Below, in pieces: positions 32,335-41,319 of a stretch of 41,319 nucleotides of DNA. Origin of the DNA: Phoronis australis (Eukaryota; Phoronida; Phoronidae); assembly GCA_002633005.1 (NCBI GenBank), contig NMRA01000682.1:166829-208147 (forward strand), read 5' to 3'. Each line of letters starts with the position of its first letter. Position 1 is the first letter of the stretch. A model generated the notes under the pieces. That model searched no databases and was not told the DNA's origin. It saw only the letters and a list, made by a program, of their open reading frames with translations. Position numbers and translations under genes: made by a program.

Positions 32335-32501
32335 AGCCAATCCGCACTTGGCATACAAAAAAGTCAATCTACCCTCGCCGTTACTGATGGGTGCCTTGCA
32401 ATTATTATCTGTGGCTTTTCCTTTCACATACATTAGGGTTTTTGTAGTGTCGGCCCCTCCTATGATTAGCGTCGAACCATCCTTTTCACATTTGTATGAT
32501 C
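32335..32501 (-). CDS. ZP-domain gene exon: first half of ZP-N
   Basis: The acceptor TTTCGTTTACAG enters in phase 1, and the donor GCTGTGAGTATA leaves in phase 0. The exon encodes SYKCEKDGSTLIIGGADTTK, TLMYVKGKATDNNCKAP and LTFLYAKCGLA. The cysteines at exon residues 4, 34 and 52 correspond to C1, C2 and C3 of ZP-N. Phase-1 entry at the start of the module suggests another extracellular module upstream. The preceding exon, with signal peptide and start codon, was not found in the window and may lie beyond 41319. ZP domains drive polymerisation of extracellular filaments and matrices. Confidence 0.83.
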
Positions 32502-32656
32502 CTGTAAACGAAACGTGTATGGTGTAGTAATGAGTCAAGTATTTTTAACTCAAAATCAAGTACAACATGATAAAGTTTTGAACATTATATTCGTGTAAAT
32601 TGGGCCAATTCCCTTTGTAAACGATAAATACGTGTAATACTCGTCAACATAGGCGT
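32502..32656. other. Unassigned stretch upstream of the first ZP exon
   Basis: This is intronic sequence of the ZP gene if the gene extends upstream. No motif is seen. Confidence 0.4.
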
Positions 32657-32995
32657 GTTATTACTCTGCGCGTGCAAGCACAGAGTTTTACTGTTCTAAG
32701 AATTTTATCTTTTTATTACTCAGCGCGTTCAAGCGCAGAGTTCTGCTGTGCTACGTATGTTATCTTTTTATTCTTATTACTCTGCGCGCGTAAGCGCAGA
32801 GTACTGTTGTTCCTGGGTTTTCTTCAATTTTATTCTTATTCTTATTCGTATTCTTATTACTCTGCGCGTGTAAGCGCAGAGTGCTGTTGTTCCTGGGTTA
32901 TCTTCAATTTTGTTCTTATTACTCTGCGCGTGTAAGCGCAAACTACTGTTGTTCCTGGGTTTTCTTCAATTTCATTCTTCCTATTCTTCTTATTC
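32657..32995 (+). repeat. Tandem hairpin array, five units
   Basis: Five copies of a 24-base palindromic core (consensus ACTCTGCGC, six bases, GCGCAGAGT) lie at 32663-32686, 32718-32741, 32779-32802, 32859-32882 and 32921-32944. They are separated by TTCCTGGGTTTTCTTCAATT and TTATTCTTATT spacers of variable length. The last core has lost part of its right arm. The spacer length varies with the number of TTATTC units. Confidence 0.9.
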
Positions 32996-33026
32996 CTCTT
33001 ATTCTTCTTATTCTTATTCTTGTTGC

Positions 33027-35382
33027 GACCAACTTTGAGGCTTAAGAACTCCAAATTGGGTGCAGGTACGGTCTTTAAATTCAGCATATGACTTTTGACA
33101 GTATATACATTTCGATTGGTTATATAATCATATTCCATATTGCACCGGAAGAGGACGTTTGGTGCAAAGGTCACATAATTTTCAGAATGTTACTCCTTCA
33201 GTTTTAAAGCTATCTTTTTTCAAATTCGGTGCACAGGTATAAGTAAACATGACAATTTAAAAAAATACTTTCCTAAGTAATCGGGTCACCCAATCAGGTG
33301 AAATAGGTCAAATGTCATTATGTGCAAACTAAAATTTTGAGCTAGACTCTTCAAATTGACAGGTCTGATTGCCACAGGTAAATCAAATCGGAATCCAATG
33401 TTTCAGGTCATTTAGTGCAAACTTGAGTCATTAGGTGCATTTTTCTTCTGGAAATTTGACCTTTTCAATCAGCAAGTTTTCTGATGTGTCAACCGTTAGA
33501 CAACAGTGATTCTCAGCATGAAACACATTTTCCATGGACTTTGCAATAATTCTCCTAAAGATACTTAAAATGAACCGGATAAGGTCAATTAGTGCATAGG
33601 TCATGTAACTTTTAAAATGTTATATATCTTACGTTTTTCAAGGAATTCTGTTCAATTTCAGCACACTGGTGTAAGTCAACATGTCAGTAGAATACCCTAC
33701 TTTACTTTGCAATAGGCCTAATTAATCAGAAAAAAGAGGTCAAAGAACATTGAGTGCAAACTAAATTTTTGAGCTAGAGACTTCCGAATTAAGTACCTGT
33801 TTACTTAGTGCAATCGAGTCTGAATTCTAAATTTTCAGGTCATTTGGTGCACCCATGGGGTCATTAGGTGCATTTTTCTTCTGAAAGTTTGACCAGTTTA
33901 TTCATCTTGTATTCTGAAGTGCTTAAAGTAAAACATCTGTGATTCTTAGCATTAACCACACTTTTAATCAAGTTAACAATTACTCCCTCATCGGGGCTCA
34001 TAATGCACCGGAAGAGGTCAATTAGTGGAAAGGTCATCAAAAAATTAATATGTAGGTTCTCCTACAATTTTAAAGAATTCCTTTTCATATTGGTAAACAA
34101 GTTGCTGTCAGTAACTTCCCGTAATAATTCCAGTAATACGCACGAGCAGAGTCCGTTATTGTCACGGGGTGACAATAATCTTTCTAGTTCTTCTTATTCT
34201 TTATCCGACCAACTTTGAGGCTTAATAACCCCAAATTGGGTGCAGGTACGGTCTTTAAATTCAGCATATTACTTTTGACAGTATATAAATTGTGATTGGT
34301 TATATAATCATATTCCATATTGCACCGGAAGAGGTCGTTTGGTGCAAACGTCATATAATTTTCAAAATGCTACTTCTCCTTCAAAGCTATCTTTTTTAAA
34401 TTCGGTGCACAGGTATAAGTCAACATGACAATTAATAAAATAGTTTTTAAAGTAATCGGGTCATCCAATCAGGTGTAATAGGCCAAAGGTCATAAGGTGC
34501 AAACCAAAATTTTGAGCTAGACACTTCAAATTGACAGGTCTGATTGCCACAGGTAAATCAAATCGGAATCCAAAGTTTCAGGTCATTTAGTGCAAACATG
34601 GGGTCATTAGGTGCATTTTTCTTTTGAAAATTTGACCTTTTCAATCAGCAAGTATTCTGATGTGTCAACCGTTAGACAACTGTGATTTTCAGCATTAAAC
34701 ACATTTCCCATGGGCTTTTCAATAATTCTCCAAAAGATGCTTAAAATGCACCGGAGAAGGTCAATTAGTGCAAAGGTCATGTAACGGTCAAAATGTTATA
34801 TGTCTTACGTTTTTCAAGGAATTCTTTTCAATTTCAGCACACTGGTGTAAGTCAACATGCCAATTGAATAGCCTATTTTACTTTGCAATAGGCCCAACCA
34901 ATCAGAAAAAAATAGGTCAAAGGTCATTGAGTGCAAACTAAAACTTTGAGCTAGAGACTTCAGAATTACATATCTGTTTACTAAGTGCAATTGACTTTGA
35001 ATTCTAAATTTTCAGGTTATTTGGTGCACCCATGGGGTCATAAGGTGCGTTTTTTCTGAAAGTTTGACCAATTAATTTATCTTGTATTACTAAGTGCTTA
35101 AAGTAAAACATCTGTGATTTTTAGCATTAACCACAGTTTTAATCGAGTTAACAATTACTCCCTCATCGGGGCTCATAATGCACCGGAAGAGGTCAATTAG
35201 TGGAAAGGTCATCAAAAAATTAATATGTAATTGATTCTACAATTTTAAAGAATTCCTTTTCATATTGGTAAGCGGGTTGCGGTCAGTAATTTCCCATAAT
35301 AATTCCAGTAATACGCACGCACAGAGTCCGTTGTTGTCACGGCGTGACAATATTATTTCTAGTTCTTATTCTTATTCTTCGT
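33027..35382 (+). repeat. Two tandem copies of a 1.18-kb satellite unit
   Basis: Unit 1 (33027-34206) and unit 2 (34207-35382) both begin GACCAACTTTGAGGCTTAA. Both end with a palindrome (ATTGTCACGGGGTGACAAT at 34158-34176; TTGTCAC/GTGACAA at 35334-35350) followed by a TTCTTATTC tract. Inside, blocks such as GGTCATTAGGTGCATTTTT and TGCACCGGAAGAGGTC recur. There is no open frame of note and the units are slightly diverged. Confidence 0.92.
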
Positions 35383-38300
35383 TCCTTTTCATATTGTTAT
35401 TACTCCTAAATTCATTCATTTAGAGCAATACTATTCACTGTGGTTGATACGATAGTCAAGGGATTTATATTGATTATATTTTTGACCCAAACTGCACTAG
35501 GATGACCTGAAACGGGTCAAGGAGTGCATTTTGTCAAAATGCTTCTTCTTCTACAGAGTTTTAGATAGACTCTTTGAATTTTGTTAACAAGTAGGCACTA
35601 GAGATCTGCATCCGAAATTTACTTAGATTTCCAATCGGATCAACGGAACCCAGTTTCCGGGTTGAAGGTCATTAAGTGCAAAAGTGATTTTTGAGCTAGA
35701 TCTTTCATAATCACCCATATGACCAACCTTCATAAAGGACGTTCAGGCACAAACATTGGGGTCACTAAGTGCAACTTTGGGGTTATTAAGTGCAGTTTTC
35801 TGTTAAATTTAAGACTTTTTCAATAAGCTTGAACTTAAATGATGCAGTAGGGAGAGCGTTCATATTCATGGTGGTTCAACCAACTGCCGATCAAATTCTA
35901 TTGATCACCTGGATTTGACTCAAAAAGTACCGGAATGACCCGAAATGTGTAAAGGAGTGCATTCCGTCAAAGTGCTTCGTTTTCTAGGGTTTTTTAGAAA
36001 AACTCTTCCAATTTTGTTAACAAGTTGGTAACAGATAAGTGCTTCCGAAATTTTATTTTATTTCCAGTCGGATCAAGGGAACCGAGTTTCCGGGTCAAAG
36101 GTCATTAAGTGCAAAAGTGACTTTTGAGCTAGACCTTTAATAATCTTGCATATGGTTACAATTTATAAAGGAAGTTCAGTTACAAACTTTGGATTCACTA
36201 GGTGCAATTTTGGGGTCATTAAGTGCAGGTTTCTGCTAAATTTAAGAATTTTCAATCAGCTTGTACTTAAATAATGCATTAGGGAGAACATTTATATTCA
36301 TGGTGGTTCAACGAATTGCCGATCAAATTCTATTGATCACATGAATTTGACTCAAAATGCACCGGAACGACCCCCAAAAGGGTAAAGGAGTGCATTCCTG
36401 CGAATTGCTTCTCCTTCTACAGGTTTTTAGATAGACTCTTCAAATTTTGATAGCAAGACGCACTAGAGATCTGCATTTCAAATTTATTTGGAATTCCAAT
36501 CGGATCAAAGGAACCGAGCGTTCAAATTCATGGTTATTCAACCAATTGCCGATCAAATTCTATTGTTAATACGTGTATGACCCAAAATGCACTATAGGAC
36601 CGCATGAGGGTCAACCAGTACAATGCTCTGAATTGCTTCTCGTTCTGCGATGTTTGAGATTGCCTTTTAAATTTCGTGAACAGCTTGGTTCCATATAAGA
36701 GTACCCACAACTTACATGGAATTTCGATCTGATAAACTGAACTGAATTTTTGGGAGAAAGGTCAGTAAGTGCAAAAGAGATTTTTGAGCTACACCTTACA
36801 TAATCATGTATATCATTTTTATTCGTAAAAGAAACCCATTCACAAATTTTAGGGTCATTAGGTGCAACTGTGGGTACATTAAGTGCAGTTTTCTCTTGAT
36901 ATTCTAACTTTTCACTCTTGCTCTTTCATACATGTACATGTAGTTACCAGGGACATCGCTCTCTTTCACACAAACGATGCAACTTCTATGCAATGTAATG
37001 CGCCTATACACCATTCTGCATGTGCGTACACCACGCGCAGAGTTGTAGGTGCGCATACGCAATTGGGTTCTAGTTATTCTTCTGAGTCTTCCTTCCTCTC
37101 CAGATTATTATTACTCTTACATCAATTCACTTACGACAATCATATTCACTGTGTTTAATACGACAATCATGGGATTTCTATTGATGATACAGTTTAGACC
37201 CAAAATGCATCAAAATGACTCAAACCGTGTCAAGGAGTGCATTCTTTCAAAATGCTTCTTCCAGAGGCTTTTAGATAGACTCTTTGAATGTTGTTAAGCA
37301 GTAGGTACTAAGGAAGTGCATCCAAAATTTACTTGGATTTCCAATCGGATAAAGGGAACTGAGTTTCGGGGTCAAAGGTCATTAAGTGCAAAAATGATTT
37401 TTGAGCTAGACTCTTCATAATCATGCATATGATTACCATTCATAAGAGAAGTTCAGTCGCAAATTTTGGGGTCACTAGGTGCAACTTTGGGGTCATTAAG
37501 TGCAGTTTTATGTTAAAGTTATGATTTTTCAATCACCATGTACTTAATTCATGCGATAGGGAGAGCGTTAAAATTCATGGTGGTTCAACCAATCGCCGAT
37601 CATATTTTACTGATCACATGGATTTGACTCAAAATCCACCAGATTGACCCGATTTGGGTCAAGGATTGCATTCCGTCAAATTGCTTCTCCATCTATAGGT
37701 TTTATAGAGACTCTTCAAGTTCTGTTTACAAGTAGGCACTAGAGATCTGCATCCGAAATTTACTTGATATTCCAACAGGAAAAAGGGAACCGAGTTTCTG
37801 GGTCAAAGGTCATTAATTGCAAAAGTGAATTTTGAGCTAGACCTTCCATAATCATGCATATGACTACCACTCATAAAAGAAGTTCAGTCGCAAACTTGAG
37901 GGTCACTAGGTGCAAAATTGGAGATATTAAAAGCAATTTTCAGTTAAATTTAAGACATTTTCAATCAGCTAGTACTTAAATGATGCGTTAAGGAGAGCAT
38001 TCATATTCATGGTGGTTCAACCAATTGCCGATCAGCTTCTATTGGTCACATGATCTATGGCTCAAAATTCACTGGATTGCTTTGAAACGGTCAAGGAGTG
38101 CATTCTGTCAAATTGCTTCTACTTCGATGGGTTTTTTGTTACACTCTCACAATTTTGATAACAAGCAGGCACTAGAGAAGTGCATCCGAAATTTACGTGG
38201 CATTTAAATCGGATCAAGGGAACCGAGTTTCCGGGTCAAAGGTCATTAAGTGCAAAAGAGATTTTTAAGCTAGAGCCTACGTAATCGCCTATATACTTTT

Positions 38301-38530
38301 AATTGGTAAAGAAAATTCAGTCACAAACTTTGCGGTCATTAGATGCAGTTTTCCGTTGAATATTCTTACTCTTTATACTTGGTCTTTCATAGTTACAAAG
38401 GACATTTCTTTCAGATAAAGGATGCAACTTCTATGCATTACAATGCCCCTATACTTTACTATGCACATGCATACACCACGCACAGATTTGTAAGTGCGCA
38501 TACGCAATTGTGTTCTAGTTTATTTTGTAA
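35383..38530 (+). repeat. Higher-order satellite of ~432-bp units
   Basis: The block GGTCATTAAGTGCAAAA, followed by TTTTGAGCTAGA, recurs at 35668, 36100, 36760, 37377, 37808 and 38241, giving spacings of 432, 660, 617, 431 and 433 bases. Two larger blocks, 35383-37085 and 37086-38530, each start with a TTATTACTC region and close with the same GCATACGCAATTG segment (37057 and 38499), so the organisation is higher-order. No coding potential is seen. Confidence 0.88.
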
Positions 38531-38540
38531 TTACTCTCAG

Positions 38541-38848
38541 GCCCCACATTTAACTGTGTCAAAAATGTAGCTGACGCTTGTAGTAATGGAAATAAACTGA
38601 CGCCATGGACGAGAAGCGAAGGACTTTGTTTCAAGAAAACTCACGGCAAGGTGAAAGGTACACTGACGTCAATTTCTCGATTTGACATATCACAAGCTCC
38701 CCCATCTGTGAAAAGTCAGACATGCAAACAATATGTCAGAGGCAAATATATGTACCTGGTTGAATCAATGAGTGTTTTTGCACTAACCAAAAGCTCCTCG
38801 ACAAAGACATTACCCGATGCTTTTCAACAGAGAATCGTATGTTCATGA
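38541..38848 (+). CDS. Possible terminal exon of a secreted Cys-rich protein
   Basis: The acceptor TAATTACTCTCAG is followed by an open frame of 101 residues entering in phase 1, ending in TGA at 38846-38848. It reads PTFNCVKNVADACSNGNKLT, TRSEGLCFKKTHGKVKGTLT and CKQYVRGKYMYLVESMSVF, with a final VCS. It has five cysteines and no membrane span. The G-K-Y-M-Y-L-V-x-S block after a Cys faintly resembles the netrin-like (NTR) fold, but this is weak. The upstream exon would lie across the satellite. A minus-strand frame (38736-38972) overlaps it and looks less coding-like. An AATAAA is seen only at about 39791 or 39820. Confidence 0.4.
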
Positions 38849-39956
38849 TGTGGGAATTTGTAAAGGCGACGATCAAAAAATAAGAGTTCGGGAATAAGTA
38901 TCTGGGATCCAACGAAAATGCGAAGAACCCCACCTTCACCTGACAAATGACTGATGCGATATGTTCATGCAAAGCTGGGTATGTACCATGAAGTGGAATT
39001 ATCTGAACGATGTCATAGATTTCAGGACCTTTGGAACAACATCAGAGAAGATTAATCTATATTCTTATTCTGTTGTCTGCTAAAGTCCGCCATATGAAAA
39101 GTACGTCACAACAGGAGGGAACTCCCCGAGTATTAAGTAGGTCGGGTCGATAGCACTGTTTACGCGTTTCTTCTCTTCGAACGAAATATTTTGATTACAT
39201 AACCTCAGGTTCACAGCTCGAGTACACATTCATCTTGAGCTAGCCAACCGGCTAGCGCCGGTAGGTCTAGGGCTCTGCCTAAGTCAAATTAATGAATGGA
39301 ATTGGCCGTAATTGCATCATTAAGGCATTCAAGTTAGGTCTACCTTCTGATGAACTTGGCATTTTTGTAATTTCATTGCATGAAGGAAGCTTTCAGGTAC
39401 TTTTAAACGTAAAGTGGTCACTAAGCAGTGGTATGGTTACAAAAGATACCAATTCTGGTGTAGTGGTAAAAAAGCTATTTACAAAAATAACTCAAGTTCG
39501 TTTTTAAAGATTCATAAATCTAAATATCGAGTTTTGAACAGATTCAAAATAGCTCTCTCTAACTCTACAGGCGAAGTGTATACAACAGGCTCTCATCAAG
39601 TAATTCAACTTGTTTAGTTTTTCGTGACATCAGCTCGAATAAGGCTTTGAGTTAAATAATCCAGTGCCCCTCTTTGTGCCAATCGAATCTCTCAATTCTG
39701 GAAAGAAGGTCAGTTGAACGCCAGCTTACGGGTATGTGAATAACAAAAAATTCTGCTACGAAACACAACGATGTCGAAACAATTGAAAATTAATAAAAAT
39801 GACAATGAAACAACAGTTCAATAAATAAAATAGGAGGTTGTACCAAGAAAGTTTCCTACCGCAACCAATTCCACACACGTTATATAGAAGATGAACGAGT
39901 TATAAAACGGATCACCCATAGTAATGTTAAGACCTTTAGCCAGAAGATAGCCTTTC
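38849..39956. other. Intergenic stretch
   Basis: Nothing was recognised beyond short chance frames. A short imperfect palindrome (GCTAGCCAACCGGCTAGC) lies at about 39239. The last ~150 bases before 39957 may belong to the Penelope-like element but cannot be read. Confidence 0.4.
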
Positions 39957-40361
39957 GTGAACTATATATTACAAAACCATAAAACTAAAGATCTTGTGGT
40001 TAAAAACAATATGTGCACAAAGTCGGCACGAATGATAGCCAAAACTGACTCGATTTATCAGTTCAAGTGCCCTCACATCGAATGTATTCGTTCAAACACT
40101 GACTGCTCAAGGTATGTTGGTTATACAACTTGCACTTTATCTCGCCGGTTATCTATGTATTTACAAAATGGATCCCTTAAAGATCACTTTCAAACACTCC
40201 ACAAACAGAAATTTTCTGGTTCAGATATTGTTGACAATACCATCGTCAGGTATTACGAACGTGACTCATTTCGTTTGAAAATTCTCGAAGCTTTAATAAT
40301 TAAAACTGAAACTCCTTACATAATTTCCCAAGATACTGGGTTCCATCGTACCTTGTCGTAA
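39957..40361 (+). pseudogene. Penelope-like retroelement GIY-YIG endonuclease, 5'-truncated
   Basis: The frame of 134 residues matches the C-terminal endonuclease of Penelope-like elements: IYQFKCPHIEC (residues 33-43, the GIY half with a Cys pair), YVGYTTCTLSRRLSMYL (53-69, the YIG half with the conserved Arg), KDHFQTLH (75-82, the two His of a CCHH site), and RLKILEALIIKTETP (106-120, with the catalytic Glu at 111), ending SQDTGFHRTLS and TAA. GIY-YIG enzymes nick DNA for target-primed retrotransposition. No reverse transcriptase precedes it, so the copy is truncated. The nominal start is GTG and not meaningful. Key residues look intact in this piece. Confidence 0.85.
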
Positions 40362-40758
40362 ATAGTGTAACACATAGTATGTATTTCATTAAATTTTACA
40401 GCGTTTTATAGAACATTAATTCCCATAACAATTCCTTCTGTAATTGCGCTCTTACATACAGTATTCGTATTTAATGTCATTGTTCTTGTTCCATGTAACA
40501 TACACGATAGCCTATATGATTTTAAATTTATTTGCCTTGGATAACTGAAGTCTAGTCGAAGTACAGCAACTATATTATTATGAAATGTTTTGTACAGTGT
40601 TTATTTTATATATACTCATATATTTGTGTTCGTGATGCCACTTACACTGGTGATCTACTATTTCAACTGCCATCTAAAGAAAGACATTCATGTAGACACT
40701 GCAAAAGTTTGTTGAACAAACTATCAAAGGCCAAGAACAGCTTACTTTTCAATGAAAC

Positions 40759-40759
<1 letters not shown>
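40362..40759 (+). other. 3' region of the Penelope-like copy
   Basis: This is AT-rich sequence after the endonuclease stop. A plus-strand frame (40580-40760) with SCRHCKSLLNKLSKAKN is open but unassigned. It probably belongs to the element's 3' non-coding part. Confidence 0.35.
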
Positions 40760-40824
<65 letters not shown>

Positions 40825-40840
40825 GTATATATATATATAT
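40760..40840. repeat. TA dinucleotide microsatellite
   Basis: About 80 bases of almost pure (TA)n, with ACATAT and GTATATGTAT interruptions at the edges. It lies between the Penelope-like endonuclease and the hammerhead-like core. Confidence 0.97.
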
Positions 40841-40850
40841 TGTATTTGGG

Positions 40851-40912
40851 GACGATCAGAAGCTGAAGACCCTGTGGGTGAAACAGCCATGAATCAGCAT
40901 CACTCATCTGAT
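40851..40912 (+). ncRNA. Hammerhead-ribozyme-like core near the Penelope-like 3' end
   Basis: CTGAAGA (40863-40869) fits the CUGANGA box. It is followed by a CCC/GGG stem with a TGT loop (40870-40878), a stray T and GAAAC (40880-40884). Upstream ATCAGA (40855-40860) can pair with TCTGAT (40907-40912), closing a possible stem I. The extra base before GAAA and the unclear third stem make activity doubtful. Penelope-like elements are known to carry hammerhead motifs next to their coding region, which supports the reading. Confidence 0.4.
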
Positions 40913-40920
40913 TTTTGACT

Positions 40921-41319
40921 GGTGAAGAATTGACCTATGTTCACTGTGTCATTGTGACCATGGCTGGGAACTCATAAATTTTCGAATCTGAATTTAAAAT
41001 TTCAAGTTTTTGCTCGAAAACGTAGCTTGAATCTAAGGATTTTCGCACACAACTAAAACAATAATTTTTAAAAGAATTTCGAGTTGAAAGATTAAAGGCC
41101 TATGGTCCGAGTTATAGAAGAAAAAAACTCTTAACGCCGTTTAAGCCGGTTTTTTGATGTGACATGGAGTTCAAAAAGTTATTAACTTTCAACTTGTTCA
41201 AAAAGTTTGAAAAAATCGTTGTAAATACTACAAACGAATGAATTGTTTACAAAGAATTTAGTATCCCGACCGCTAAACAGATTATAAACATTACAACAAC
41301 GCATGCGCAGCCACAGATC
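40921..41319. other. Right edge, nothing recognised
   Basis: AT-rich sequence without an open frame, splice pair or repeat that I can identify. Confidence 0.5.

Noticed and set aside
32657-38530. CRISPR-like array
   Set aside because: The repeats are long tandem satellite units with diverged copies and no short unique spacers of constant length; the context is eukaryotic.
40663-40890. Open frames across the TA microsatellite
   Set aside because: The Tyr-Ile repeat is simply (TA)n translated and not a protein.

Overview
The window is metazoan nuclear DNA, most likely from a marine invertebrate. It is AT-rich and has long introns, conventional GT-AG splice sites, many TACATGTA words, decayed APE-type LINE and Penelope-like retroelements, THAP-domain relics, a tRNA-derived SINE and large satellite blocks. 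A single ambiguous base at 27580 points to a draft assembly. There is no bacterial or viral gene organisation. The species cannot be named from the sequence.

The best-supported gene lies on the minus strand between 32501 and 6035. It encodes the C-terminal part of a zona pellucida (ZP) domain membrane protein. I assembled it from seven exons (32335-32501, 30584-30747, 18474-18622, 12573-12660, 10121-10313, 8750-8837, 6035-6222). Every splice junction is GT-AG and every intron phase agrees (entering phase 1, then 0, 2, 1, 2, 0, 1, stop). The product has a four-cysteine ZP-N half, a ZP-C half, a furin-type KRRRR site, a hydrophobic patch, one membrane span and a short cytoplasmic tail with an NPVY motif. 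The canonical C5 and C7 of ZP-C are both missing, which looks like loss of one whole disulfide. The 5' exons lie outside the window or were not found.

Region by region. 1-4600: a decayed LINE with ORF1 and ORF2 remains (YADE instead of YADD), interrupted by a 16/17-bp minisatellite. 4895-5221: a THAP-like relic on the minus strand. 6035-32501: the ZP gene. Its introns hold a MITE, a SINE, two inverted copies of a THAP element (one also carrying a P2X7-tail-like fragment), hairpins, an AT-rich microsatellite, a fold-back repeat and possible exons of an unrecognised nested minus-strand gene (20617-24232). 32657-38530: about 5.9 kb of satellite DNA, comprising a hairpin array, two 1.18-kb tandem units and a higher-order array of about 432-bp units, several with DR1 nuclear-receptor-like motifs. 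38541-38848: a possible plus-strand terminal exon. 39957-40361: a 5'-truncated Penelope-like GIY-YIG endonuclease, followed by a TA microsatellite and a hammerhead-like core. 40921-41319: nothing recognised.

The transposon-derived pieces are all broken and probably have no joint function. The ZP gene is the only locus where the exons clearly work together, making a secreted or surface polymer-forming glycoprotein precursor.
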